Assembly (NCBI GenBank): GCA_034433795.1
Contig: DAOUAE010000068.1
Coordinates: 1-21,756, forward strand
Direction of reading: 5' to 3'
Length of the DNA stretch: 21,756 bases
Source of the DNA: DAOUAE01 sp034433795
GTDB taxonomy: Bacteria > Chloroflexota > UBA6077 > FW602-bin22 > DAOUAE01
Shown: positions 7,753-18,381 of the stretch, one piece after another
How positions within the stretch are numbered: position 1 is the stretch's first letter
Layout: each line of letters starts with the position of its first letter
Position numbers and translations under genes: made by a program
The notes under the pieces: model-generated
Told to the model about the DNA's origin: nothing
Database searches by the model: none
The model's input: the letters and a program-made list of their open reading frames with translations, nothing else

Positions 7753-8054
7753 GCCGGCCGCACGGTCAGGAGATTGATCACCTGCCGGACCCCCGGCACC
7801 GCCCGGGCGTCCTCCTCGGCGTGCTCGCGGGCGTGCTCCGAGTCGACGGTGCCGCGGAGCGTCACCACCCCGTCGCGGACCTCGACCTGGATGCCCAGCG
7901 AGGAGACCACCCCGTCGTAGAAGAGGGCGGTCTCCACATCCCGCCGGATGTCCTCGTCCGACCGCGCCGGCACCGTGCCGGGCAACCGGCCCACCCCGAC
8001 GGCGAAGACCCGCGGGGTGACCTCGCGCTCCGGATACGGGTAGCGTGTCGCCAT
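7749..8054 (-). CDS. BON domain protein
   Basis: Small 101-residue protein. Its C-terminal two-thirds is a single BON domain: 'SDEDIRRDVETALFYDGVV' helix, 'IQVEVRDGVVTLRGTVDSE' strands with the conserved G-x-V-x-L-x-G-x-V pattern, and 'ARAVPGVRQVINLLTV'. BON domains bind phospholipids or other ligands and occur in OsmY-like and secretin proteins. No signal peptide or membrane segment is visible, so this copy looks cytosolic; stress-related roles are known for the family but are not shown here. The ATG at 8054 has AGGAGGTGA with 7 bases between AGGAGG and the start codon. Its stop overlaps that of nnr. Confidence 0.9.
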   Translation of the reverse strand: MATRYPYPEREVTPRVFAVGVGRLPGTVPARSDEDIRRDVETALFYDGVVSSLGIQVEVRDGVVTLRGTVDSEHAREHAEEDARAVPGVRQVINLLTVRPA

Positions 8055-8120
8055 CGCCTCACCTCCTCCCCCGGTCGCACCGGGATCCCTCCCGGCCGGC
8101 AAAGCCTGTGCCGGCCGCCC

Positions 8121-8150
8121 TTGCCGTCCGAGCAGCCGGTATGCTAAAAT
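8121..8150 (+). promoter_or_regulatory. promoter of the mfd-apt operon
   Basis: TTGCCG (8121-8126), an 18-base spacer ending in an extended -10 (TGC), then TAAAAT (8145-8150). The predicted start is about 8157-8159, directly at the inverted repeat that follows. Confidence 0.7.
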
Positions 8151-8159
8151 TTTTCTCCG

Positions 8160-8182
8160 GGACTGATCGACAGGATCAGTCC
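8160..8182 (+). promoter_or_regulatory. perfect 9-bp inverted repeat at the mfd transcription start
   Basis: GGACTGATC-GACAG-GATCAGTCC, a fully paired 9-bp dyad with a five-base loop. It would form the extreme 5' end of the mRNA, about 22 bases before the mfd GTG. Only three T follow it, so it is a poor terminator. It could be a 5' stabilising hairpin or a repressor operator over +1. Confidence 0.65.
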
Positions 8183-8204
8183 TTTGTCGTGTTTGGAGAC
8201 CTCG

Positions 8205-11654
<3,450 letters not shown>

Positions 11655-11656
11655 CG

Positions 11657-12187
11657 ATGGTCGACGAGGTGGTGCGCGAACTGGCGGCCAAGATCCGCGA
11701 CGTCCCGGACTTTCCCCGCAAGGGGATCCTCTTCAAGGATATCACCACGCTGCTCAAAGACCCCCAGGCCTTCCGGACGGCCATCGACCGCATGACGGCG
11801 CCGTTCCGGGACCAGCCGGTCGACGTGGTGGCCGGGATCGAGTCGCGGGGCTTCATCTTCGCCACCCCGATGGCCTACCAGCTCGGGGCGGCCTTCGTGC
11901 CGATCCGCAAGGCCGGGCGGCTGCCGGCCGAGACGCTGCGGGTCGAGTACGAACTGGAGTACGGCACCAGCGTCCTGGAGATCCACCGCGACGCTATCAC
12001 CCCCGGCCAGCGGGTGCTCCTGGTCGACGACCTGCTGGCCACGGCCGGGACGGTCCGGGCGGCCATCGATCTCATCGAACGACTGGGCGGCCAGCTCCTC
12101 GGGCTCTGCTTCCTCATCGAACTGACCTTCCTGCGGGGCCGGGAGCGGCTGAGCGAGTACCCGCTGGTCAGCATCATCCAGTACTAG
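11657..12187 (+). CDS. apt: adenine phosphoribosyltransferase
   Basis: Purine salvage enzyme converting adenine and PRPP to AMP; 176 residues, standard length. Family landmarks include 'IRDVPDFPRKGILFKDIT', 'VVAGIESRGFIFATPMAYQLG', 'FVPIRKAGRLPAET' and the PRPP-binding loop 'VLLVDDLLATAGT'. In that loop the usual ATGGT is ATAGT-like at the protein level (Gly replaced by Ala: A-T-A-G-T), a mild departure. It starts 2 bases after the mfd stop, with AGGAGG located inside the end of mfd, so translation is probably coupled. Its TAG lies within CTAG shared with the stop of the converging methionine adenosyltransferase gene. Confidence 0.96.
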   Translation: MVDEVVRELAAKIRDVPDFPRKGILFKDITTLLKDPQAFRTAIDRMTAPFRDQPVDVVAGIESRGFIFATPMAYQLGAAFVPIRKAGRLPAETLRVEYELEYGTSVLEIHRDAITPGQRVLLVDDLLATAGTVRAAIDLIERLGGQLLGLCFLIELTFLRGRERLSEYPLVSIIQY

Positions 12188-13392
12188 AACGTTCGGACCT
12201 CGCCCAGCGTCAGGCGCTCGAGGAACTCGGCGAGCGTGTCCAGCCGCTCCTCGACCAGGGCCCGGGCGGGGGCGACGAGATCGGCCAGGGCGGCGCCGGG
12301 GGCCGGACGGACCTGAACCTGGACCAGGCGGGGCTCGTCCACCGGGTCGCCGATCAGGCTGCAGAGCCAGACGTAGGCCTCGGCCACCCCCGGCACCCGC
12401 TCGCAGAGGGCCCGGGCCAGATCGAAGGCCAGGGCGTTGTAGATCTTGCCGACGTGGCTGATGGCGTTTTTGCCCGGCGCCGCCTCGGCCGAGGCCGGCC
12501 GGGTGACGGCGATGAGCCCGTTGGCCCGGTTGCCCCGCCCCACCTGGCCGTCGTCGCCCTCCTCGGCCGAGGTCCCGGTGACGGTGAGGTACATGCCGGC
12601 CAGTCCCGTCCCGGGCTGGTCGAGGGCGTTCAGGACCAGGGCGATCTCCGGCAGCTGCCCGGCCTGGCTTTCGGCGAAGGTCAGGAGATCGCGGGCGATC
12701 TCGGCCTTGCGCTCGAAATACTGCTTCTCGGAGAGGATGAAGCGGTCGACGAAGGCCATGGCCACCGTCAGGGTGAGGCGGTGCTCCTGCCGGACGGCCA
12801 TGATCTTCACATCCTCGCCGCTCTCGGGGAAGCGCTGCTTGAAGGCGGGGCTGTTGATGTAGGCTTCGAGGGCCAGCACCAGCCGCTCGGTGTCGGTCGG
12901 CGGGTAGTAGCCGACCGCCGCCGAGGTGTCGTTGGCCCGGGGCAGGGCGTCGCCGACCACCAGCGTCAGCTGGGGCGAGCCGCTGCCGAACTGACAGCGG
13001 AGACGGGCGTCGCGGGCCGGGTCCAGGAACCGGAAGTGCGTCCGGAACCAGCGGGCCGCCGCCTCGGTGACGATCTCCTCGACCGGAACGGTGATCCCGT
13101 CCAGCTGCCGGGTGGCCCGTCCGCCGAGGATGAGCTCCAGCGGCACGACCACCCGCCCCCCACCCAGCCGGACCTCGCTCTGCCCGGCGATGAGCAGGCC
13201 CTTATCGACGTTGAAGTGGACGATGCGGCCGAAGTGGGCCCGGTAGGCCCGGGCCAGAGCGACGGCCGCCTCCTCGGCCACCGCGTCGCAGATGGTGTCG
13301 GGATGGCCCAGCCCCTTGCGCTCGACGATCTCCAGGGGCTGGGCGCTCAGCGGCGGGTCAAGCAGCGGGGCGATCCGGATGATCCGCGGCAT
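12184..13392 (-). CDS. archaeal-type methionine adenosyltransferase (S-adenosylmethionine synthetase)
   Basis: Makes S-adenosylmethionine from methionine and ATP. The 402-residue protein belongs to the archaeal MAT family (COG1812), not to bacterial MetK. Diagnostic stretches are 'VERKGLGHPDTICD' (23-36), 'NVDKGLLIAGQSEV', 'QFGSGSPQLTLVVGDALPRA', 'KIMAVRQEHRLTLTVAMAFV', 'GTSAEEGDDGQVGRGNRANG' and 'GKNAISHVGKIYNALA'. The length matches the family. The ATG has GGGAGGG upstream with a spacing of about 8-9 bases. Monocistronic on the minus strand, convergent with apt. Catalytic-looking residues are intact. Whether a bacterial-type metK also exists in this genome cannot be seen here. Confidence 0.95.
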   Translation of the reverse strand: MPRIIRIAPLLDPPLSAQPLEIVERKGLGHPDTICDAVAEEAAVALARAYRAHFGRIVHFNVDKGLLIAGQSEVRLGGGRVVVPLELILGGRATRQLDGITVPVEEIVTEAAARWFRTHFRFLDPARDARLRCQFGSGSPQLTLVVGDALPRANDTSAAVGYYPPTDTERLVLALEAYINSPAFKQRFPESGEDVKIMAVRQEHRLTLTVAMAFVDRFILSEKQYFERKAEIARDLLTFAESQAGQLPEIALVLNALDQPGTGLAGMYLTVTGTSAEEGDDGQVGRGNRANGLIAVTRPASAEAAPGKNAISHVGKIYNALAFDLARALCERVPGVAEAYVWLCSLIGDPVDEPRLVQVQVRPAPGAALADLVAPARALVEERLDTLAEFLERLTLGEVRTF

Positions 13393-13496
13393 CCCACAAT
13401 CCCTCCCGCCAGCGTCCTGGCCAGCGCACCCTGTGTGCCAGCGACCGGCTCCGCCCTAAGACTACCAGTGTTCCCCCGGCCCCGTCCAGCCGCCTC

Positions 13497-13525
13497 TGGA
13501 CAGGCCAGCCGCCATGGCCCATTAT
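13497..13525 (+). promoter_or_regulatory. candidate promoter of the exonuclease-like/GIY-YIG gene
   Basis: TGGACA (13497-13502), a 17-base spacer, CATTAT (13520-13525). The upstream in-frame ATG at 13514 lies inside this promoter, which supports the ATG at 13556 as start. Confidence 0.45.
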
Positions 13526-13555
13526 AGGGATCGACAAAGGGGAGCCAGGCGTCCG

Positions 13556-15139
13556 ATGACCCAGCCCGCCCTGCCGCACCTCATCGAACGGGCCCTCCGG
13601 CTGCTGGCCGAGCGGGGCCAGCCGGTCAGCACGGCCGACCTCGCCCGCCACCTCTTCGGGGCGGTCAGCGGCCCCTGGGAGCGGCTGCTGCCGACGGTCC
13701 TGACCGACCCGCGGCTGCAGCGCCTGCCCGACGGCCGCTGGACGCTGGCCGAAGCCGTCGCCCCGCCGGCCCGCTGGGTGGCCCTGGCCCTGGCCACCAG
13801 CGGGCCCAAGCCCGAGCGGCACCACATCGTGGGGATCGCCGCCCTCCGCGGGCGGGGGACGACGGTCGAGGCCCGCTTCGCCCACCTCGTCCGGCCGCCC
13901 CGACCGGTCCGCCTGCCGGCCTACCTGGCCCGTCAGGGGATCACGCCCACGGCCCTGGCCACCGCGCCCACCTTCGCCGAGATTGCCCCGGCGCTGGTGG
14001 ACTTCCTCGGCGAGGCCCTGCTCGTCGGGCTGGACATCGGGCTGCAGGTGGCCTTCCTCCAGGCCGAACTGCGCCGGGCGGGCCGGCCGCCCTTGACCAA
14101 CCCGCTGGCCGACCTGGCCGCCCTCGTGCCACCGGCCAGCGGCAAGCCGCGCCTGGCCCAGCTGACCGCTCTCGCCGGGGTCGCCCCGCCGGCCGACGAG
14201 ACGCTGAGCGCCCAGGCCGAGGCCATCGCCCGCCTCCTGCAGCGGCATCCGCCGACGCAGCCCGTGGGCTCGGCCCTCCAGGCCACCCGCCGGCGGCCGC
14301 TCCTCCACCCGGCTCTGGCCCGCGAGATCCCCCCGGGCCCCGGCCTCTACGTGTTCACCGACGCGGCCGGCACGGTCCTCTACATCGGCCAGTCGCGGAA
14401 TCTGCGCCAGCGGGTCCTGAGTTACCTGACCCGGAACCTGGCCATCGCCCGCCGTCTTCACGGGCTGGCCGACCGGGTGGCCGACATCCAGGTCGAGTCG
14501 ACCAGCTGCGCCCTGGAGGCGGCCCTGCGGGAGGCGGCGGCCATCGCCACCCTCCAGCCGCCGTTCAACACCGTGCGCCGGCCGACGCCGCCGACCGCCG
14601 ACCTGGCCCTGCGTCTGACCCGTCGGGGCCAGCCCCGGCTGGTGGTCCAGCGGGCGCCGGCCCCCGGGACCGTCCTGGCCGGGCCGCTGCCGGTCCCGGT
14701 GGCGCGGCACCTGGCCCAGCGGCTGACCCAGGCCGACCAGGCGGCCCTGGCCGCGACCGGTCTGGCCCGGCTGACCACCCCCGAGGCCGGACGAGCGCTG
14801 CTTCTGGAGCTGGCCGGTGACCTCCCGGTGGCCGGCCCGGTGCCGCTGGCCGCCCTGACCGGGCTCCTCCTGCTGGTGCGCGAGGGGCGGACGACCGCCG
14901 CCCTGCTCCTCGACTGGCAGGGCCTCTGGGGCGGGACCCCGGTGCGCTCCCCGGACCAGGCGGCCACGGCGCTGGCCCGTCTCGGCCCGCCCGCTCTCAC
15001 CCCGGCCGCCCGGGCCGCCCAGTTCAGCCGCCTCTACCGCTGGCTCAGCCAGACCGAGAGACCGCGCTGGGCGGCTGTCGGCCCGCTCCCGGCGCCGGTC
15101 GAGCGGCTGGCTCAGGCGCTCCGGCGGCTGCTGGACTGA
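13556..15139 (+). CDS. winged-helix / degenerate DEDDh exonuclease / GIY-YIG nuclease fusion
   Basis: Predicted 527-residue DNA-processing protein with three parts. Residues about 1-70 look like a small winged-helix module. Residues about 72-230 have the fold pattern of DnaQ-type DEDDh 3'-5' exonucleases, but the catalytic positions are replaced: motif I 'VALALATSG' has Ala78 and Ala80 for D and E, motif II 'GLDIGLQVAFL' has Gln164 for D, and motif III 'ETLSAQAEA' has Glu215 and Gln220 for H and D. Residues about 260-345 form a GIY-YIG nuclease like the UvrC N-terminus, with GLY (263-265), YIG (276-278), 'RNLRQRV', Glu321/Glu326 and 'PPFN' (Asn338). The C-terminal 180 residues are unassigned. 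Active exonuclease-GIY-YIG fusions are known in bacteria; here only the GIY-YIG part looks catalytic. Starting at 13514 would add 14 residues without a ribosome site. Confidence 0.88.
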   Translation: MTQPALPHLIERALRLLAERGQPVSTADLARHLFGAVSGPWERLLPTVLTDPRLQRLPDGRWTLAEAVAPPARWVALALATSGPKPERHHIVGIAALRGRGTTVEARFAHLVRPPRPVRLPAYLARQGITPTALATAPTFAEIAPALVDFLGEALLVGLDIGLQVAFLQAELRRAGRPPLTNPLADLAALVPPASGKPRLAQLTALAGVAPPADETLSAQAEAIARLLQRHPPTQPVGSALQATRRRPLLHPALAREIPPGPGLYVFTDAAGTVLYIGQSRNLRQRVLSYLTRNLAIARRLHGLADRVADIQVESTSCALEAALREAAAIATLQPPFNTVRRPTPPTADLALRLTRRGQPRLVVQRAPAPGTVLAGPLPVPVARHLAQRLTQADQAALAATGLARLTTPEAGRALLLELAGDLPVAGPVPLAALTGLLLLVREGRTTAALLLDWQGLWGGTPVRSPDQAATALARLGPPALTPAARAAQFSRLYRWLSQTERPRWAAVGPLPAPVERLAQALRRLLD

Positions 15140-15702
15140 GTCGCTACGCCCGCCCGGCCGGCCACTCGGCCACGCCGCACTCCGGGCACTGAATATTTAT
15201 TAATGAAGCGCAGCCAGTCCACCACCTCAGCGGCGGGCGGCAGAGCGTGGTCCGGTCCGGCCAGCGCCCGGGCGTAGAGGGTGCCGAACCGGTCGGCGAC
15301 GAAGAGGGCGGCCACCGGCTGGCCGGCCGGGTCCACCGCGCCCCAGCGCCGAAAAACCCGCCCGTCCGGGTCGAAGAGGACCGTACCGGCCGCACCGACC
15401 ACGGTCTGAAGCGGGGCGGCTGTGGCGGGCTGGCCGTGGACGACCACTACCAGTTCGGCCTCCTCGGCGGCGATCTGGGGAGCCAGCGCGGCCAGAGCAG
15501 TCAGGTAGGCCCGGCAGGCCGGGCAGTCGCCGCGCTCCGCACCATAGAGGACCAGCGCCCGGCGCCGGTGCCGGCGGGGATAGCGGTGGACCTGCCCCTG
15601 GGCGTCGGGCAGCTCGAAGAGAGGCAGCGTCACCAGCAGCTCCAGCAGCGGCTCGCTCGTCTGCCAGCGTCCAGTCGGGATCGTGGTCGCCGTTTTCTCC
15701 AT
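15112..15702 (-). CDS. redoxin / AhpC-TSA-like thiol protein, apparent frameshift near the C-terminus
   Basis: Thioredoxin-fold protein, probably a thiol oxidoreductase or peroxiredoxin-like enzyme. It shows 'HRRRALVLYGAERGDCPACRAYLTALAAL' with a CPAC centre at 60-63 (shown in two parts: strand to about 53, then the CPAC helix), then 'ELVVVVHG', 'VLFDPDGRVFRRWGAVD' and 'VAALFVADRFGTLYARA'. After Phe166-Ile167 the frame runs into a basic, low-complexity tail that overlaps the opposite gene by 28 bases. In the next frame (+1) the sequence reads 'IQCPECGVAEWPAGRA' and stops at 15144, 4 bases clear of the convergent stop. The second reading is more protein-like, so an extra base or a programmed shift lies at about 15191-15207. 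The ATG at 15702 has AGGAGG 6 bases upstream. Follows the rhodanese gene by 29 bases. Confidence 0.78.
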   Translation of the reverse strand: MEKTATTIPTGRWQTSEPLLELLVTLPLFELPDAQGQVHRYPRRHRRRALVLYGAERGDCPACRAYLTALAALAPQIAAEEAELVVVVHGQPATAAPLQTVVGAAGTVLFDPDGRVFRRWGAVDPAGQPVAALFVADRFGTLYARALAGPDHALPPAAEVVDWLRFINKYSVPGVRRGRVAGRAGVATQSSSRRSA

Positions 15703-15731
15703 CGGGCACCTCCTGAGGCTGCGCCGGGTCC

Positions 15732-16064
15732 TCAGCGCTCGCCGGCGGTGGGCAGCCCGGCCGCGACCCAGGCGTGAAAGCCGCCGTCCAGGATGGCCAC
15801 CTGCCGGAGCCCGCGCGCCCGCAGGAACCGGGCCGCCTCCTCGACCTGGTCGCTCTCGGCGCCGGTGGCGTAGAGCACGATCGTTTTATCGGCCGGCAAT
15901 TCGCCGAAGCGGGTGGTCAGTTCGCCCCACGGCATCGGTCGGGCGCCGCGGATGTGGCTATCGTCGTAGCGCTCGCGGTCGCGCAGGTCCACCAGGATCG
16001 CCTGACCGGTCTGGAGCAGCGGCCAGACCTCGGTCGGGCGGAGACGCGGGATGGCCTCGGTCAT
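15732..16064 (-). CDS. rhodanese-like domain protein lacking the catalytic cysteine
   Basis: Single-domain rhodanese fold, 110 residues, cytosolic. Conserved parts are 'ILVDLRDRERYDDSHIRGARPMP' (in pieces: VDLRD at 25-29, HIRGA at 37-41), 'KTIVLYATGAES' (60-71) and 'GLRQVAILDGGFHAWVAAGLP' near the end. In active rhodaneses the loop after the VLY strand begins with Cys (CxxGxR). Here it reads YATGAES, one residue shorter, and the whole protein has no cysteine. It is therefore unlikely to be a sulfurtransferase; binding or regulatory roles are known for inactive rhodanese domains. It precedes the redoxin gene in an apparent two-gene operon. The ATG at 16064 has only a weak GAGG site close by, so the start is less certain than the family. 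Confidence 0.85.
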   Translation of the reverse strand: MTEAIPRLRPTEVWPLLQTGQAILVDLRDRERYDDSHIRGARPMPWGELTTRFGELPADKTIVLYATGAESDQVEEAARFLRARGLRQVAILDGGFHAWVAAGLPTAGER

Positions 16065-16141
16065 CGTCGTCCTCGTCCCCGGCGACCCACCGGTCGGCGT
16101 CGTCCAGGGCCTGTTCGCCCGGTGGCCGGCGGCGGCGCCGG

Positions 16142-16171
16142 TTGCTTTCCTCTTCTCTGTCATGCTACTGT
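16142..16171 (+). promoter_or_regulatory. candidate promoter of the glycosyltransferase gene
   Basis: TTGCTT (16142-16147), an 18-base spacer ending TGC (extended -10), TACTGT (16166-16171). The -10 is a weak match. It would give a leader of about 43 bases before the GTG at 16221. Confidence 0.35.
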
Positions 16172-16220
16172 GGAGAGGCCGGGCCGCGCCACCGGTGCTG
16201 GCCCGAGCAGTGGAGGCGTC

Positions 16221-18260
16221 GTGACCGATCGGGTGGTTCTCCTCACGGTTTTCCTGAGCCTGCGGCTGGGGGCGGTTCTGCTCTTCCGGCCGGGGGGCTT
16301 TCTCTTCGACCTGGCGGCCGACCGGCTCTTTTACCTGCAGATCGCCGATCTGGCGCTCGAGGGGCGGTATCCGTTTCTGCACTACTGGCTGGAGTACCCG
16401 CCGCTCTTCCCCTGGCTGGTGGTCGGGCTGGACTGGCTGGCCCGGCATCTCCCCCCGACCGACGACCGGCTGCTGGCCCTCCATCTCCTGCTGGGACTGG
16501 TGCTGACCGGGGCCGACCTGGTCTCGCTGCTGGCGCTCATGGCGCTGGCCCGGCGGCTGGAGGGGCCGGCGGCCGCCTGGCGGGTGGGCTGGCTCTACAC
16601 GGCGCTGCCGCTGCCGACGCTGGTGCTGCTCACCTGGTTCGACCCGCTGCCGCTCAGCGCGCTCCTGGTGGGGCTCTACGGGCTGGTGGCCGGTCGGCCG
16701 GTCCTGGCGGGGCTGGCCACCGGTCTGGGGGTGATGCTCAAGGTCTTTCCCGGACTGCTTCTCCCCGTGGCCCTGCGCCAGGGCCGGGCGGGGCTTCGGG
16801 CGGTTCTCCTGGCCGCCCTCACGGTGGGGCTGCTCAGTCTGCCGTTCGCGCTGGTGGCGCCTCAGTATCTGTGGGGGTTCGTCCTGGCGACGCTGCGGCG
16901 CTCGTCGTGGGAGACGGTCTGGGCGCTGCTCGATGGCTACTACAGTTTCGGGGTGCTGGCGCCGCTGACCGAGCGGACGACCCTGGCCAGCACCGCCTAC
17001 CAGGCCCATCCGGCGGTGGTGCCCTGGCCGCTGAGCACGGGCCTGCTCCTGGTCCTGCTGGGGGGATTGTGGCTGCTCCGGCTGGGCTGGACCGAGCCGC
17101 GGGGGCTGGTGGCCGGGGTGGGCGCCAGCGTCGGGGTGCTCCTGGCCCTGAGCAAAGGCTACAGCCCGCAATTTCTGCTCTATCTCCTGCCCTTCCCGCT
17201 GCTCCTCTTCCCGGCCCGACGGGCGGTTCTGTATCTCACCGCCCTGACCGTCCTCAACGTCCTGGAGTACCCGGTGGCGCTCAACATCCTCCAGGAGCCG
17301 GCGCTGGTGGCGTTCACCGTCCTGGGCCGGACGGTGCTCTTGCTGGCCTGTGCGCTGGAGTGCCTGGCCCAGACCGGGCCGGTCTGGGCCGAGCGGCTGG
17401 GAGGTATGGCCGCCCGACTGGTCCCGTCGCTGGTCGTCGGGCTGGGGCTCCTGGCCCTGGTGGGGCTGCCGCTGACGCTCGGCCAGGCCGCGGCCCGTCC
17501 GCGCAGCCCCGACGAGGTCCGGCTGGCCGAGCGGTTGCGGATTCTGGGCGAGCCGGGGCAGGGGGTCATCACCACGACGGTCGCCTACCGCCGGCTGCGG
17601 GGGGTGCTCCCGGCCGACGTTTTCGTCATCGGCGACTTTCGGCGCACGCATCCGGTCGAGCGGCAAGCCGAGCTGCAGCGGTACCTCAGCGGGCGACCGC
17701 GGGCCTGGGTGGTGCTGGAGGGGAACTGGCCGGTGCCGGGGTTGCACGAGGAGCTGTTGCGGTACGGGGCGCCGACCTGGGAGGAGTGGGTGGGGCCATA
17801 TCTACTTGCGGCCTTCGTCCCGCCCCAGCCGGAGGGGGTGATGACGCCGTATCCGGCGGCCTGGGCCCACGGGCTGACGCTGCGGGGCTACCTGCTTTCG
17901 CGGTCGGCTCTGGCTCCGGGGCAGGCGCTGCATCTGCGGCTCTTCTGGCAGGCCGAGGGGCCGCTGCCGGCCGACTACAGTCTCTTTGTGCACCTGGTGG
18001 AGAGCCGCAGCGGGCGGATCGTCAGTCAGCGTGACCGGCCGGCGCTGGCCGGGGGGCTGGTTTCCAGCCGCTGGCCGGCCGGGGCTTTTCAGGAGGCGGT
18101 CGATCTCGTGCTGCCGCCCGACGCGCCGGCGGGGGCCTATTATCTGGCGGTGGGGCTCTACCGACCGCAGGTCGCCCCGCCCCACGACCGGCTGCCGCTC
18201 CTTGGCGGTCCTGAGGGGCGCGATCACAGCCTTCTCATCCGCGGGCTGGTGGTGCGGTGA
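16221..18260 (+). CDS. polytopic GT-C glycosyltransferase (GT87/DUF2029-like) with C-terminal beta-sandwich
   Basis: Predicted integral membrane glycosyltransferase of 679 residues, likely using a polyprenyl-phosphate sugar to modify an envelope glycan or lipid. The N-terminal 430 or so residues contain about ten hydrophobic segments. Between the first two lies 'DLAADRLFYLQIADLALEG' and 'YWLEYPPLFPWL', and later 'GLGVMLKVFPGLLLPVAL'; acidic residues before a YPP motif and K-x-[FY]-P are typical of GT87/mannosyltransferase-like GT-C enzymes. From about residue 540 a soluble domain ('LRGYLLSRSALAPGQALHL', 'FWQAEGPLPADYSLFVHLVE', 'PAGAYYLAVGLYRP') resembles the beta-sandwich that often ends such Chloroflexota enzymes. 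The GTG has GGAGG 4 bases upstream; the much longer open frame before it is a shadow of the rhodanese gene. Exact substrate unknown. Confidence 0.82.
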   Translation: MTDRVVLLTVFLSLRLGAVLLFRPGGFLFDLAADRLFYLQIADLALEGRYPFLHYWLEYPPLFPWLVVGLDWLARHLPPTDDRLLALHLLLGLVLTGADLVSLLALMALARRLEGPAAAWRVGWLYTALPLPTLVLLTWFDPLPLSALLVGLYGLVAGRPVLAGLATGLGVMLKVFPGLLLPVALRQGRAGLRAVLLAALTVGLLSLPFALVAPQYLWGFVLATLRRSSWETVWALLDGYYSFGVLAPLTERTTLASTAYQAHPAVVPWPLSTGLLLVLLGGLWLLRLGWTEPRGLVAGVGASVGVLLALSKGYSPQFLLYLLPFPLLLFPARRAVLYLTALTVLNVLEYPVALNILQEPALVAFTVLGRTVLLLACALECLAQTGPVWAERLGGMAARLVPSLVVGLGLLALVGLPLTLGQAAARPRSPDEVRLAERLRILGEPGQGVITTTVAYRRLRGVLPADVFVIGDFRRTHPVERQAELQRYLSGRPRAWVVLEGNWPVPGLHEELLRYGAPTWEEWVGPYLLAAFVPPQPEGVMTPYPAAWAHGLTLRGYLLSRSALAPGQALHLRLFWQAEGPLPADYSLFVHLVESRSGRIVSQRDRPALAGGLVSSRWPAGAFQEAVDLVLPPDAPAGAYYLAVGLYRPQVAPPHDRLPLLGGPEGRDHSLLIRGLVVR

Positions 18261-18381
18261 GCAGCTGAACCAGCCCCCCATTATGCGCCCCTCACCGAGG
18301 CCGGCCGCGCCTTTCATCGTCCATCGGTCAAGATTGTCGCAGAGATTACACGAAGCGACCGCGCCCTATCGATTTAGTCGA

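Noticed and set aside
13514..13555. Upstream ATG for the exonuclease-like/GIY-YIG protein
   Set aside because: It lacks a ribosome site and lies inside the predicted promoter.
15732..17747. 671-codon minus-strand frame opposite the glycosyltransferase
   Set aside because: Gln/Arg/Pro-rich antisense shadow; the real gene is the 110-residue rhodanese at its end, with its own start at 16064.
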